46,850 nucleotides of DNA from an uncultured Alphaproteobacteria bacterium (GTDB lineage: Bacteria > Pseudomonadota > Alphaproteobacteria > UBA7879 > UBA5542), in assembly GCA_903912365.1 (NCBI GenBank), contig CAIWGV010000011.1, positions 1-46,850 on the forward strand, in the 5' to 3' direction. The notes beneath the pieces are model-generated. The model had not been told where the DNA came from and did no database searches. It worked only from the letters and a program-made list of their open reading frames with translations. Every line of letters begins with the position of its first letter. Position 1 is the first letter of the stretch. This document shows positions 33,916 through 43,720 of the stretch, in pieces. The position numbers and the translations under genes were made by a program.

Positions 33916-35152
33916 AGCGCAAGGCCTGAACAGGATTAAGCTTGGCCGCCCGCCAAGCAGGATAAAGAGTGGCTAGGAAAGAAAAGCCAATACTCATGGT
34001 GCAAATACCTAAGATTTCTCCCCCATTGATGACCACGGGGAGTTCCGTTAAGAAATAGAATTCTTGATTGAAAAGCGTTGACCCTGTAAGGCTTTGGACA
34101 AATTGCCGCAGGCGTTCAAGATTGGAAGCCACCAACACCCCAAGGGCAACCCCGGACAAAGTTCCCAGAATACCGATGCTGCTCCCTACACAGAGAAATA
34201 TTTTCAAGATACTCTGCTGCCCTGCCCCCATGGTTTTGAGAATGGCAATGTCTTGGGTTTTATCTTTTACCAACATCACAAGCCCAGAGACGATATTAAA
34301 TACGGCCACCAAAATAATCATGGTAAGGATAATAAACATAACATTTCGTTCGATTTTTACAATTTCAAAGAAACTGGCATGGGCCTCAGTCCAGGAGAGA
34401 AATTTCAAAGATTGAGGTGTTTGACTTTGAATTTTTTCCACGAGTTGTTCGGATTGATGGGGGTTTTCTAAAAACAGGTCAATATGATCGACACCGGCAC
34501 CCTTGTGAAAAAAAGTTTGGGCTGCCGCAAAAGGAATAAAGGCAGTCGCACTATCATATTCAAACATACCAGATTCAAAGAGAGCTACCACCTTAAAGGA
34601 TTGGAGTCGTGGCAAAACACCAAAGGGGGTCACATTTCCGTCTGGCGACAGGAAAGACACCCTATCCCCTACCCGCACATGAAGTTTTTCTGCCAAATGT
34701 CTGCCGAGAGCTATTGTATTTCCGGACTCTTGAAAGGAAGAAAAGTCTCCAATCAAATTCTGTTTGAAAAGAACCTCTCTTTTTATCAAGTCCTGAAATG
34801 GAAAAGATTTGATCATTACGCCGAGGGATTTACCATGAGCTGACAAGAGCCCCTGCCCTTCAATCACCGGAATAGCTTGGAGAACCTCCGGCATTTCTTT
34901 TAATTGGGATAAAATTTTAGCGTAATTTTGGAAGTCTCCCTCTCCATCAAAAATGGAGAGATGGCTATTGAAGTCTAAAACTTTCTGAGTGAGCTCCTGG
35001 CGAAATCCATTCATGACGGACATAACCACGATGAGGGTCGCCACGCCAAGGGCAATTCCCAGTAAGGAGAAGGTACGAATGATGGAAATGAAGCTGTCCG
35101 TACGCTTTGACCAAAGATACCGCCAGGCAATAAATCCGTTAAAGGCTAGCAT
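33908..35152 (-). CDS. lolC: Lipoprotein-releasing system transmembrane protein LolC/LolE
   Basis: 414 residues from the ATG at 35152; the frame is open to 35221, but the inner ATG starts just where the conserved N-terminus [14 protein letters not shown] begins and overlaps the proS stop (ATGCTAG). One N-terminal and three C-terminal transmembrane helices flank a large periplasmic domain, the MacB/LolC fold. As in many alphaproteobacteria there is a single permease, which may function as a homodimer. Confidence 0.92.
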   Translation of the reverse strand: MLAFNGFIAWRYLWSKRTDSFISIIRTFSLLGIALGVATLIVVMSVMNGFRQELTQKVLDFNSHLSIFDGEGDFQNYAKILSQLKEMPEVLQAIPVIEGQGLLSAHGKSLGVMIKSFPFQDLIKREVLFKQNLIGDFSSFQESGNTIALGRHLAEKLHVRVGDRVSFLSPDGNVTPFGVLPRLQSFKVVALFESGMFEYDSATAFIPFAAAQTFFHKGAGVDHIDLFLENPHQSEQLVEKIQSQTPQSLKFLSWTEAHASFFEIVKIERNVMFIILTMIILVAVFNIVSGLVMLVKDKTQDIAILKTMGAGQQSILKIFLCVGSSIGILGTLSGVALGVLVASNLERLRQFVQSLTGSTLFNQEFYFLTELPVVINGGEILGICTMSIGFSFLATLYPAWRAAKLNPVQALRYE

Positions 35153-36453
35153 AGCTTCTCTTGCATATAAGAAACAAGAGATTCCAGGGGAATACTTTCC
35201 CGATCCCCCGTACGACGGCATTTAATTTCTGCGAGACCTTCCTGCAACCCCTTAGGGCCAAGGATAATCTGCCAAGGAAGTCCAATGAGGTCCGCCGTGG
35301 AAAATTTAACCCCCGGGCCCTCGGAGCGATTGTCATAAAGAACAGAAACTCCTACTTTCTCTAGATCTTTATAAATTCTTTCACAGACCTCGGACACCTC
35401 TACGGTACCGCCAAGACCTATGAGGGCCACTTGGAATGGGGCCACACTCTCGGGCCAGATAATTCCCTGTTCATCGTGGTTGGCCTCAATGATGGCCCCC
35501 ACAAGGCGCGACACCCCAATGCCATAGGAGCCCATTTCCGGTGCGATGGAAGACCCATCCGCTAAAACTACTTTGGCATTCAAAATCTCAGAATACTTGG
35601 TTCCAAAGTTGAAAATATGCCCCACTTCGATACCCCGCGCCTCTCGGAGATCCTCTCCTTCCAAAGGGCATTCCTCTGGCTTATGCATTTCATCAGCCAT
35701 GGCGTAGAGACCCATAATTTCGTCCACATCCACTTGATCTATATTTTCCCGGAAAGTATCGAATTTCTTATCGTAATAGACTTGGCTTTCGCCCGTTTGG
35801 GCCAGCACATGAAATTCGTGACTTAAGTCCCCTCCAATGACACCCGTATCAGCCCGAACGGGAATCACCGCAAGGCCCAGACGTTGAAAAGTCTTGAGGT
35901 AAGTGCGCATCATGGCGCGATAGGTATTAACGGCACTTTCTTTGTCCACATCAAAAGAATAGGCATCTTTCATAAGGAACTCACGCCCCCTCATAACCCC
36001 GAATCGAGGGCGAATCTCATCCCTAAACTTCCAATGGATTTGGTAAAAGCACTTAGGGAGAGCCTTGTAACTTTTTATGTAGCGACGAAAGATATCCGTA
36101 ATGACTTCTTCGGCCGTAGGTCCAAACAACAGGTCCCTCTCATGACGATCCTGCATGCGCAACATTTCTTTGCCATACCCATCATAACGACCACTTTCCT
36201 GCCAGAGCTCAGCGGTCTGCAAAAGGGGCATGAGAACTTCTTGGCCCCCCATGCGATCTTGTTCTTCCCGGACGATTTGTTCCACCTTTTTTAAAACCCG
36301 AAGTCCAAGAGGCAACCAAGAATAAATACCCGCTGTGGATTGGGAAATCATGCCCGCCCGCAACATCAACCGGTGCGATACAACGGTGGCCTCACTGGGT
36401 GTCTCTTTGAGTGTGGGTAAAAAATAGGTTGATAGCTTCATCACAAGGTCCAT
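35146..36453 (-). CDS. proS: Prolyl-tRNA synthetase (short alphaproteobacterial type)
   Basis: 435 residues, class II synthetase without the roughly 180-residue editing insertion found in E. coli ProS; the short form is usual in alphaproteobacteria. [28 protein letters not shown], a motif 2 region ([17 protein letters not shown]) and the C-terminal anticodon-binding domain ([20 protein letters not shown]) are seen. The first ATG or the one four codons later (36441) may be used. First gene of proS-lolC-lolD-dnaE. Confidence 0.95.
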   Translation of the reverse strand: MDLVMKLSTYFLPTLKETPSEATVVSHRLMLRAGMISQSTAGIYSWLPLGLRVLKKVEQIVREEQDRMGGQEVLMPLLQTAELWQESGRYDGYGKEMLRMQDRHERDLLFGPTAEEVITDIFRRYIKSYKALPKCFYQIHWKFRDEIRPRFGVMRGREFLMKDAYSFDVDKESAVNTYRAMMRTYLKTFQRLGLAVIPVRADTGVIGGDLSHEFHVLAQTGESQVYYDKKFDTFRENIDQVDVDEIMGLYAMADEMHKPEECPLEGEDLREARGIEVGHIFNFGTKYSEILNAKVVLADGSSIAPEMGSYGIGVSRLVGAIIEANHDEQGIIWPESVAPFQVALIGLGGTVEVSEVCERIYKDLEKVGVSVLYDNRSEGPGVKFSTADLIGLPWQIILGPKGLQEGLAEIKCRRTGDRESIPLESLVSYMQEKLC

Positions 36454-36567
36454 TATGTTTTAAATAGCCCTCATCATACGCTTTTTGAGAGAATTTGGAA
36501 AGGATGGAAAAACATTATAGTTAATGGTAGAGTTATAAGGTGGGATGGCTATGCAGGGAGAAAAAAA

Positions 36568-37425
36568 ATGAAGCAGCTATCTAATTTGACCGTCATCAGA
36601 GAGTCTGTTATTTTTACGGTCCACAATCTGGGGCCTCTAGGTAAACTTCTCCTCGTTCCGTTTATTCTTCAGTTTTGTATATTTCTCATCTTTATGGCAG
36701 ATCCTTTTTCTTTTAGGCAAGAAATGGCCCTCTTACCTGGCTATGTTATGGGAATCTTCTATTATTTGATGGACATTGTTATTTTAAGCCTCTGGGTGCC
36801 CAAATGGATTAAACACTATACACACCCTAAAAAAGAAGTTCATTTTTTCCAGCTTCGTAAAGAAGAGCGGAAATTTTTAGATTTTTTTCAGTTTCATGCG
36901 CCTGAACGGCAATTTCTTTGGTACTCATTTGTATTTGGCATTATTTTGTGCGGCGTGTTCGGCATTTTTCTGAGTTTGTGTCATTTGATTTTTCTAATCC
37001 CTGAAACTTCCCGACTAGCAAGATTTATCGGTGTTGCCGTTCGAAGCTTTATGGGAGTGGGCGTAATTACCTGTCTCGTGGTTCTTCCCTCAAGACTCCA
37101 CTTCCTTTGGCCAGCCACAGCCCTATCAAAGCCTATGGATTTTGGGAAAGCTTGGAAACAAACAAGGAGCCAGTTTAAAGACCTCCTGATCATTACCTCC
37201 TGTTTTACTCTATCTCTGTGTGCTCTGTCCCTTATTATTGCTTTTATCATAGGAGCCCATACAACGGATTCAGCTCTTGATTTTTCCTTAAAAGCACTAA
37301 GAAACTTAATCATTGATAGCTCTAGCCCAGAAATTCATATAAGTTTTAAAGTTCTATCCACCCCCATCCAGGCCATATACTTTATCATTCTCACAAAATT
37401 TTATCAGAATTTTCAAAAGTCTTAG
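36568..37425 (+). CDS. Hypothetical polytopic membrane protein
   Basis: 285 residues with about six hydrophobic helices: near 23-45, 55-75, 115-145, 158-178, 205-230 and 262-280. A good SD AGGGAG precedes the ATG by 7 bases. No transporter or enzyme motif was recognised. The loop between helices 2 and 3 is basic and aromatic. The gene overlaps the convergent COQ9-family gene by 4 bases. Function unknown. Confidence 0.75.
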   Translation: MKQLSNLTVIRESVIFTVHNLGPLGKLLLVPFILQFCIFLIFMADPFSFRQEMALLPGYVMGIFYYLMDIVILSLWVPKWIKHYTHPKKEVHFFQLRKEERKFLDFFQFHAPERQFLWYSFVFGIILCGVFGIFLSLCHLIFLIPETSRLARFIGVAVRSFMGVGVITCLVVLPSRLHFLWPATALSKPMDFGKAWKQTRSQFKDLLIITSCFTLSLCALSLIIAFIIGAHTTDSALDFSLKALRNLIIDSSSPEIHISFKVLSTPIQAIYFIILTKFYQNFQKS

Positions 37426-37952
37426 GAGTATCTCTGTAAGAGTCCTTCCCCCTCTTTTAGAAGTCTATCCAGGAGAGCTGAGGTTTTGGGGAGACTTTCA
37501 TCTTCCTCTTGCAGCCACGTACGAAAAGCCATTCCATAAATGATAAAGAGACCATTGGATTGGATCTCTGTCACCAGAGTACCCCCAGCAATGCCGTAAA
37601 TCCCTAGGAGTTTCTTGTGCTGAGGATATTCTTGCATCAGAATTGGCCCCATAATGGGGGGGAAAGCCCAGGAATTTTTAAGAATTTCCTTGAGGGGCTC
37701 CTTGTAGGGGACCAGACACTCAAACTTAGTGAGAAAAACTTCCAGGAGCTTTTCACGCAAAGGATAGGTTTCGAGAGATTTCGGAGGTAATTGAGTCTGC
37801 ACATCCCCTAGAACTTCTTCAAACAAGATCTTAAATATCTCCTCTTTCCGAGAAAGATTTAAATTTGACGAAAAATCAGCCAAGGAAATATCTTCCCACC
37901 TCTTTTGAGCAATAAGTCGAAGGGCGTCATAAAGGGTATTTTTTTTATCCAT
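37422..37952 (-). CDS. coq9: COQ9 family protein
   Basis: 176 residues. The N-terminal TetR-like helix-turn-helix remnant (ALRLIAQKRWEDISLADFSSNLNL) followed by a helical lipid-binding domain is the pattern of alphaproteobacterial COQ9, an accessory factor for ubiquinone hydroxylation with Coq7 in mitochondria. It is convergent to the membrane protein before it. Fits an organism that keeps ubiquinone and complex I. Confidence 0.75.
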   Translation of the reverse strand: MDKKNTLYDALRLIAQKRWEDISLADFSSNLNLSRKEEIFKILFEEVLGDVQTQLPPKSLETYPLREKLLEVFLTKFECLVPYKEPLKEILKNSWAFPPIMGPILMQEYPQHKKLLGIYGIAGGTLVTEIQSNGLFIIYGMAFRTWLQEEDESLPKTSALLDRLLKEGEGLLQRYS

Positions 37953-38023
37953 AAGTCTTTTAGAAATCCATGTTTCCAGCTATAATAAGACCTCATGGAG
38001 CATAAATCAAACATGGAGATTAA

Positions 38024-38797
38024 ATGACCTTTCCTCAAATCGATCCAGTCATCTTTACCATCTACGGGCCCATCGCGCTCCGGTGGTACAATTTGGCCTA
38101 TATCTTGGGGTTAGGGGGCGGTTGGTATTATTGTAAGCACATTGTTAAGCGCTGCCATTTGAAAAAGTTTGAAGGCTCTGTCATGGATGATGCGGTGATC
38201 TGGGCTGTTATTGGTATCATCGTGGGGGGACGTTTAGGGTATGCGGTTTTCTATGACCTCCGTCTCTTTTTTGTGGACCCTCTTCAACTCCTGAGGGTTT
38301 GGGAGGGTGGCATGTCTTTCCACGGCGCCTTGTTGGGAACCATCATTTCCATGAGGACCTTTGCCTGGCGTAAAAAACTTCCCTTCCTGACACTGATGGA
38401 TTTGATTGTGGCAGCAGCGCCCATCGGAATCTTCTTAGGACGCATCGCTAACTTTATCAATGATGAACTTTACGGGCGAGTTACAACAGTTCCTTGGGCC
38501 GTGATCTTTCCATCCGGCGGCTTCCTCATGCGTCATCCCAGCCAACTTTATGAGGCTTTTTTGGAAGGAATCGTTTTGTTTTCCACCCTCTCCTACTTTC
38601 TTTATAAAAAAAATGCGCTCAAAAAACCAGGTCTTCTTTCTGGGATTTTCTTGATAGGATATGGATTGGCTCGGTTTTCCATGGAATTTTTCCGGGAGCC
38701 CGATGGTCTTCTGTCCTTCCAAGGACTCGAGATCAGCATGGGGCAAGCCCTCAGCATTCCCATGGTCATTAAAGGATTATTTTTGGTTCTGATTTAG
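38024..38797 (+). CDS. lgt: Prolipoprotein diacylglyceryl transferase
   Basis: 257-residue polytopic membrane enzyme that moves diacylglyceryl from phosphatidylglycerol to the lipobox cysteine. LYNLAYILGLG-like helix 1, the Lgt signature GRIANFINDELYGR, and HPSQLYEAFLEG and FFREPDG are the family motifs. The 3' end overlaps the convergent exporter gene by 21 bases. Clients in this window include the Cys-rich lipoprotein (27325) and the M23 lipoprotein (42749). Confidence 0.95.
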   Translation: MTFPQIDPVIFTIYGPIALRWYNLAYILGLGGGWYYCKHIVKRCHLKKFEGSVMDDAVIWAVIGIIVGGRLGYAVFYDLRLFFVDPLQLLRVWEGGMSFHGALLGTIISMRTFAWRKKLPFLTLMDLIVAAAPIGIFLGRIANFINDELYGRVTTVPWAVIFPSGGFLMRHPSQLYEAFLEGIVLFSTLSYFLYKKNALKKPGLLSGIFLIGYGLARFSMEFFREPDGLLSFQGLEISMGQALSIPMVIKGLFLVLI

Positions 38798-39976
38798 GGG
38801 CATGGTCCTTTGGATAGCCACCCCTAGAAGACTCAACGCCAGGAAGTAGAACGGCATAGGGAAAAGGGTTCCATTATGGAGATATCCCATACCATAGGTC
38901 AAAAGAGAAACAACTATATAGTAGAAAAACCCAAAGAGGCTGGACGCCGTGCCGATGCACCCTCTGTAATCCACAAGAGCTGAGGCCATGGCATTGGGGA
39001 TGGCCATGCAGCATCCAAAAGAAATAATGGCCTGAGATCCCAGTGTAATGGTAATGAGCCAACTGTTTGGCATGGGAACTTTCAAACTCAAGAGAATGAG
39101 TCCGCAGAACAAAGCGCTTCCCAAAAGCATGACCTTGAGTCCATATCCCATGACGGTGAAAGAGGAATGACGGTCTTGGAGTTTCTTAGAAAAGAGGCCT
39201 CCCGCAAAGGAAAAGACTGATATGCCAACGAAGGTAAGGCCATATTGGCTCGGCGACATGCCCAGCACGGAAATAAGATAAAAAGGCGCTTCCGCAAAAT
39301 AACAGAACCCCTGGCCACACCCAATGGCCACCAGGAGCCCGAACCCCATAACGCGCTTGTCTCTGAAAAGCTTCCCAGATACTTCGGCTATGGAAACGGG
39401 TTTTCTATTTTCTTTCAGGTGAGTTTCCGGCAACCGGAATGCCATGGCCGTTATTAAAAGGAGAGCGAAGACAATGAGCACCAAGAAAATGCTCTGCCAT
39501 CCAAGACTTTCTGCAATGAACCCGCCGATCACGGGGCCTACGGCGGGAAAGGCCGACAAGCTGGCACCGATTAGGGAATAAGCTTTCCCCAAGGCAGCGC
39601 CCTCAAAGGAATCCCGACAGATGGACTGGCCCAAAACACTTCCAATGCTACCGCCAAAAGCTTGGACGAGACGGCTGACCATAAGGATTTCGATGGAAGA
39701 GGAACAATAGCACCCAATACATCCGATAATGTAAATCACCAACCCTGCCAGGATACAGGGCTTACGACCCACCCGATCAGAGAGCTTCCCCCAAAAGAAT
39801 GTGCCCAAAGCAAAGCCTAAGAGGTAGATGGTGAGAGTGTATTCCACCATGGATTCCGGCGCTCCCAGACTATGGGCAATGGCCGGCAAAGAAGGGGTGT
39901 AGATGGTCTCCGTGAGCATACCGAGCCCGGCCAGAAGAACCAGGAGCCATAGGGAGGGGGAAAGGGATTTTTTCAT
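38777..39976 (-). CDS. MFS drug-resistance transporter, Bcr/CflA type
   Basis: 399 residues and twelve hydrophobic helices. The loop 2-3 MFS signature is FWGKLSDRVGRKPC, and RLVQAFGGSIGSVLGQSICRD (helix 4) is characteristic of the Bcr/CflA drug:proton antiporters. The start has its own upstream region of about 100 bases shared with the divergent cupin gene. Substrate is unknown. Confidence 0.88.
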   Translation of the reverse strand: MKKSLSPSLWLLVLLAGLGMLTETIYTPSLPAIAHSLGAPESMVEYTLTIYLLGFALGTFFWGKLSDRVGRKPCILAGLVIYIIGCIGCYCSSSIEILMVSRLVQAFGGSIGSVLGQSICRDSFEGAALGKAYSLIGASLSAFPAVGPVIGGFIAESLGWQSIFLVLIVFALLLITAMAFRLPETHLKENRKPVSIAEVSGKLFRDKRVMGFGLLVAIGCGQGFCYFAEAPFYLISVLGMSPSQYGLTFVGISVFSFAGGLFSKKLQDRHSSFTVMGYGLKVMLLGSALFCGLILLSLKVPMPNSWLITITLGSQAIISFGCCMAIPNAMASALVDYRGCIGTASSLFGFFYYIVVSLLTYGMGYLHNGTLFPMPFYFLALSLLGVAIQRTMPLNQNQK

Positions 39977-40001
39977 GATGGATATAGAATAAATAAGGGG
40001 C

Positions 40002-40024
40002 TAGGTAAATGCAAGGTAAGTTAT
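40002..40024. repeat. Left copy of 23-bp imperfect direct repeat flanking the cupin gene
   Basis: 40002-40024 matches 40658-40680 at 21 of 23 positions, with AAGGTAAGTTAT shared exactly. The copy lies between the divergent exporter and cupin starts. Confidence 0.6.
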
Positions 40025-40083
40025 GCTCTTTTTCCCCTGAAAATTATATGTTATGACAGGAGTGAAAGAAAAGGGAAGTGACA

Positions 40084-40584
40084 ATGAAAAATTTAAAACC
40101 AATTTTTGCTTTGAGTGCTCTCATAATGAGCCTGCAAGATTCTCATAGCTCAGCGCAGAGTTCGGAAAAACTCTTTACACACCCTCATGCAAAGCATCGT
40201 ACGGTTGAGGCCACCTCCGAAGTTGAAATAGCACCCGATGGATCTGAAGTAAAGATCCTGGGACGTGTCCCCGGCATCATGAGCTCAATTGAATGTACCT
40301 TCCATCCAGGAAGCATTTCTAAGGCAGCCTATCATAGAACAATAACAGAGATTTGGCATGTCACTGAGGGAGAGGGATATTTTTACCGAAAAGACCTGGA
40401 TTCAGGGGCTGAAAGCTGCGTTAAGATAACCAAAGGGACAACTCTGACCATCCCAAAAGAGACTGTTTTTCAGTTTAAAACTATTGGAGATAAACCCTTA
40501 AAGTTCTTCATTGCCACAACGCCTCCTTGGCCGGGAGATGATGAGGCTGTTTTCAGCAAAGGACGTTGGAAGTCAACCCTTTAG
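40084..40584 (+). CDS. Secreted cupin-domain protein
   Basis: 166 residues from the ATG at 40084 (AGGGA ends 7 bases upstream). A signal peptide is likely (LKPIFALSALIMSLQDSHSS). The mature part is one cupin barrel: FHPGSISKAAYHRTITEIWH, GEGYFYRK, KGTTLTIPKETVFQFKT and the C-terminal PPWPGDDEA. Conserved His and Glu metal ligands appear to be present (H near 92, E near 97, H near 100). Enzymatic activity unknown. The gene lies between 23-bp direct repeats, suggesting it may be an acquired cassette. Confidence 0.78.
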   Translation: MKNLKPIFALSALIMSLQDSHSSAQSSEKLFTHPHAKHRTVEATSEVEIAPDGSEVKILGRVPGIMSSIECTFHPGSISKAAYHRTITEIWHVTEGEGYFYRKDLDSGAESCVKITKGTTLTIPKETVFQFKTIGDKPLKFFIATTPPWPGDDEAVFSKGRWKSTL

Positions 40585-40594
40585 GAAATAAGAA

Positions 40595-40628
40595 GCCAAG
40601 GGGTGATTTATTCACGACTTTTCTTGGC
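40595..40628 (+). terminator. Hairpin after the cupin gene
   Basis: GCCAAG (40595-40600) pairs with CTTGGC (40623-40628), with a smaller GTGA/TCAC stem inside. There is no T-tract, so it is at best a weak terminator. Confidence 0.3.
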
Positions 40629-40657
40629 CATAAAGGCTGTAAAACAAATAACCGACT

Positions 40658-40680
40658 TAGTTAAATGAAAGGTAAGTTAT
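40658..40680. repeat. Right copy of 23-bp imperfect direct repeat flanking the cupin gene
   Basis: The second copy of the repeat at 40002-40024, in the same orientation, 656 bases away, downstream of the cupin gene. Its right half also forms the hairpin GGTAAG/CTTACC (40671-40694). Confidence 0.6.
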
Positions 40681-40706
40681 TGAGGAATTCTTACCCCCTG
40701 ATGGCT

Positions 40707-40730
40707 GAAAAAATCCCTCCGGATTTTTTC
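40707..40730. terminator. Bidirectional terminator between cupin and gmk
   Basis: GAAAAAATCC (40707-40716) and GGATTTTTTC (40721-40730) are perfect inverted repeats of 10 bp with a 4-base loop, so each strand has A-rich then T-rich arms. It can end gmk transcripts (minus) and cupin transcripts (plus). Confidence 0.65.
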
Positions 40731-40750
40731 ACGATGACGATGTTATAGAA

Positions 40751-41389
40751 TCACACAAACTCCATGAGGCCTTTGACGAAGGTCTCAAGGCCCAGCTGGC
40801 GGCTTTTCTTAAGCTTTTCTGCTTGAATGATGGCCAGGATTTTATGAAGGGTTTTATCTAGATCCTCATTCACCAGGACATAGTCATACTCTGCCCAATG
40901 ACTGATCTCCCCCACGGCCTTACTCATGCGGTCAAGGATGGTGGACTCCTCATCTTGAGAGCGCCTGTAAAGTCGTTGCTCTAGCTCTCCCATGGAGGGC
41001 GGGAGAATAAAGATGGAGATCATATCTTCCCCCATTTTTTGAGTGAGCTGTTGGGTTCCTTGCCAGTCAATATCAAAGAGCACGTCCCGGCCTTCTTCCA
41101 GCGCTGCCATGACAGGCTGTTGCAAGGTGCCATAATAATTTCCGAACACCTTGGCCCATTCTAGAAAATCATCGGCCTCTTTCATTTTTTCAAAGGTTTC
41201 TCGGCTTTTAAAATAGTAGTCCCTTCCCTCCCCCTCTCCGGGGCGCGGCGACCTTGTGGTCACGGACACGGACAGCATAAAGTTGGGAGAATGCTCTAGG
41301 AGGCGTCGGGTGAGGGTTGTTTTGCCTGCCCCCGAAGGAGAGGATAGGGCCACCAAAATGCCCCGCTGCTGAAAATTAGAGGCGTCCAT
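40751..41389 (-). CDS. gmk: Guanylate kinase
   Basis: 212 residues. P-loop SPSGAGKT at 17-24, GMP-binding SVSVTTRSPRPGEGEGRDYYF, then DIDWQGTQQL and the FILPPS segment. It phosphorylates GMP/dGMP to GDP/dGDP. Starts immediately after the stop of pgeF, so they are one operon. Confidence 0.96.
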   Translation of the reverse strand: MDASNFQQRGILVALSSPSGAGKTTLTRRLLEHSPNFMLSVSVTTRSPRPGEGEGRDYYFKSRETFEKMKEADDFLEWAKVFGNYYGTLQQPVMAALEEGRDVLFDIDWQGTQQLTQKMGEDMISIFILPPSMGELEQRLYRRSQDEESTILDRMSKAVGEISHWAEYDYVLVNEDLDKTLHKILAIIQAEKLKKSRQLGLETFVKGLMEFV

Positions 41390-42175
41390 TTACGTAGTGA
41401 GAAAACTGATGGCGGAGAGTTGCCCCCCAAAGTTTTCTTTCCTGTGCGTTGATCTGCGGCAACTAAAGAATTTATCCTCTTGTTTATAGGTATCGTAAGG
41501 GAGAACTTCCACTTCTTTCACGCAGGTTTTTTCCAGCATATGCTTCACATAGCCGGAGAGATCAAAAAATAAAGAGCCCGCGTCTTTTTTAAAGAACTGT
41601 TTATTCTCGGGATGTTTTTCCAAGAAGGCCTCTTCGACCTCAGGGCCCACCTCAAAAAACTTCTGAGAAATACAGGGGCCAATGGCAGCCAGTGTTGTGA
41701 GGGGATCCCCTCCGATTTCAAGAAGAACATCCATGGTGGACTCTATGATTCCCGCAAGAGCCCCCTTCCATCCCGCATGAATCACGCCAATGATTTCGTT
41801 TTCCGTATCCATAAACAGAACAGGAACGCAGTCAGCCGTTTGAACAGCCAGCGTCACATCCCGGCGCTTTGTCAGCATGGCGTCGGCTCTAGGGGCGTCA
41901 TCCCAAGGCTGGGTCACAAAAATAGTCGTGGTGCCATGCACTTGACGCAGGGTGAGGAGGCTTTCGAAAGACACGCCCAACTCCTCCATGGCCAAAGCTC
42001 GGTTAATGCGCACGTTTTCAGAACTATCCAGATGGGGTTCATCCATGGTTTCCTTCATGGAACAGTTCAGAGATTCATAATCTTCCTTGCTCACGCCACC
42101 ATTGCGGGTAAAAAACCCATGAGTGACATTTTGAAGAAGACCGGACTTTATGATGTGAATGGGTGCTTTGTGCAT
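41390..42175 (-). CDS. pgeF: Peptidoglycan editing factor PgeF (YfiH/DUF152 laccase-domain family)
   Basis: 261 residues. The family metal site is seen in VTLAVQTADCVPVLF (Cys), GVIHAGWKGALAGI (His) and the VKEVEVLPYDTYKQEDKFFSCRR segment. The N-terminus THGFFTRNGGVS is also typical. In E. coli the protein removes L-Ser wrongly placed in the peptidoglycan stem; older annotation calls it polyphenol oxidase. The SD AAGGA sits only one or two bases from the ATG. Directly upstream of gmk. Confidence 0.9.
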   Translation of the reverse strand: MHKAPIHIIKSGLLQNVTHGFFTRNGGVSKEDYESLNCSMKETMDEPHLDSSENVRINRALAMEELGVSFESLLTLRQVHGTTTIFVTQPWDDAPRADAMLTKRRDVTLAVQTADCVPVLFMDTENEIIGVIHAGWKGALAGIIESTMDVLLEIGGDPLTTLAAIGPCISQKFFEVGPEVEEAFLEKHPENKQFFKKDAGSLFFDLSGYVKHMLEKTCVKEVEVLPYDTYKQEDKFFSCRRSTHRKENFGGQLSAISFLTT

Positions 42176-42225
42176 ATCCTTACACTATTCGAGTTTGGCG
42201 AAAATGTAAATAAGCCTGTGAGGCC

Positions 42226-42705
42226 CTAGGAGCCTTTTCGGCCCGCTTGTGTTGCAAGATCGTGAAGATCAATACTGCTCCAGGATGATTGAGTGGGGCG
42301 GTCTTCACTATTCTTACTGGGTGGAAAGGAGGATTCTTCTTTTAGAGGCGCCCCTTGAGGGGGAAGCATCATATCATCTCCCCTGCCTGGCTCTGGTGGA
42401 AGGGGAGGCAGATCATCGACAAAATCATCGGAGAGGGGTGGCATCTCTTCTGCTGGCGTGGAAGATAGTTTTTCGGGCCCCAGTTTGTGTGATTTTTGGG
42501 AAAATCCAGGACGATTCCGGGGACCAACCTTTTTCCGAAGAGGTGGCTCCTCTTCACCCAGAGAATTTTCTAAAGCCATTTCTTTTGAAGGTTCTGCCAG
42601 GGGGCTTCCAGCAAAGGGATCCGCCATCGTTGGTTGCCCCTGAGGACCGGCCATCGCCACGCCACAAATAATTGCAATAGGTAGAATCCAAATTTTATAG
42701 TTCAT
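42226..42705 (-). CDS. Hypothetical secreted Pro-rich disordered protein
   Basis: 159 residues. Signal peptide YKIWILPIAIICGVAMA, then a low-complexity mature part rich in Pro, Glu, Ser and Asp with EEMPPLSDDFVDDLPPLPPE and similar acidic-proline runs, presumably disordered. No domain recognised. It follows the M23 lipoprotein gene after 43 bases and precedes pgeF by 50, so it may be in the surE-M23 operon. A periplasmic or surface role is likely from the signal peptide. Confidence 0.65.
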   Translation of the reverse strand: MNYKIWILPIAIICGVAMAGPQGQPTMADPFAGSPLAEPSKEMALENSLGEEEPPLRKKVGPRNRPGFSQKSHKLGPEKLSSTPAEEMPPLSDDFVDDLPPLPPEPGRGDDMMLPPQGAPLKEESSFPPSKNSEDRPTQSSWSSIDLHDLATQAGRKGS

Positions 42706-42748
42706 GGTGACCTCTCCTGACCCTCTTATTGTATCGGCTTCTTTCTCT

Positions 42749-43720
42749 TCAGTCCACGTTCATATGGAAAATGGGGTCCATGGGCTTTCCCCGTCTGCGG
42801 AGCTCAAAGTGAAGCTGGGGTTTTTTCACGTGACCAGTAGTCCCCACCGTACCTATGGAGGCCCCTCGTTTAACCACGTCTCCCTTCTTCACAGAGATTT
42901 TATCTAAGTGACCATAGGCTGTGAGCCATCCATCGGCATGTTTGATGAGCAAAAGATTCCCAAAGCTTTTGATGTCTTGCCCCGAGTAGACCACAAGACC
43001 ATTTTCTGCCGCCTTAACGGGAACGCCTTTCTTTGCCGCCAAGTTGATTCCATCATTATAGTGGCCATGTCCCTGCTTCCCGAACCCCACCAATACTTTT
43101 CCGTGGACCGGCATTTCAAAACGTTTTCCGGCACGCTGAGGCGGCTGCTGAAATAAAGACTTTTTAAAGAGGGCCATTCGTCGTCTGCGAATGGGATCAT
43201 CTTCCCTGGATACGGGTGCCGGCAAAACAATGGAATCTCCTACTTTTAGATTCTGGGAACCTTTTATTTTATTCTGGTGAGCAAGCATCCTCAGACTAAC
43301 GCCGTGTTGCTGGGCGACTTTGTAGAGATCTTGGCCTTCGCTCACTATGTGAAGACGCGGGCTCAGTAACGTAAGAGATTGTCCCACATAAATTGTATAA
43401 GGGGGACGGAGTTTGTTTTTTTCTATGATGGATGGAATGGGAACTATGTGCTCTCGAGAAAGAGAATAAACAGAATCTCCTGGTTTTACCTTAATAATTT
43501 GAGGCATTCCCCCACTAAAAGAGAGCGTCTTCTGACTCCAGACGGAGGGCGCCACTTCCCGTGTGCCGGATTTTGTTGTGATGTAGAGCTTTGGGAGTTG
43601 GGAAGACGTTGATTCCACCTTTTTAATAACGTACGGCGCTTTTTGGGGAGGAAGAGACTTTTTGTGGACACATCCCACAAAGGCAAGGAGGAGAAAAAAG
43701 ACTCCTACTCTTTCAGTCAT
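42749..43720 (-). CDS. LysM/M23 peptidase-family lipoprotein (NlpD/EnvC-like)
   Basis: 323 residues. N-terminal signal ending in the lipobox-like FVGC (Cys17). Two LysM-like peptidoglycan-binding repeats lie at about 75-115 and 120-165 (VKPGDSVYSLSRE, VSEGQDLYKVAQQHG). A C-terminal M23/LytM domain follows: HYNDGINLAAKKGVPV, GLVVYSGQDIKSFGNLLLIKH, AYGHLDKISVKKGD and PQLHFELRRRG. It cuts peptidoglycan crosslinks or activates amidases at the septum. The start overlaps surE by 8 bases, the usual alphaproteobacterial arrangement but without pcm. Confidence 0.9.
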   Translation of the reverse strand: MTERVGVFFLLLAFVGCVHKKSLPPQKAPYVIKKVESTSSQLPKLYITTKSGTREVAPSVWSQKTLSFSGGMPQIIKVKPGDSVYSLSREHIVPIPSIIEKNKLRPPYTIYVGQSLTLLSPRLHIVSEGQDLYKVAQQHGVSLRMLAHQNKIKGSQNLKVGDSIVLPAPVSREDDPIRRRRMALFKKSLFQQPPQRAGKRFEMPVHGKVLVGFGKQGHGHYNDGINLAAKKGVPVKAAENGLVVYSGQDIKSFGNLLLIKHADGWLTAYGHLDKISVKKGDVVKRGASIGTVGTTGHVKKPQLHFELRRRGKPMDPIFHMNVD

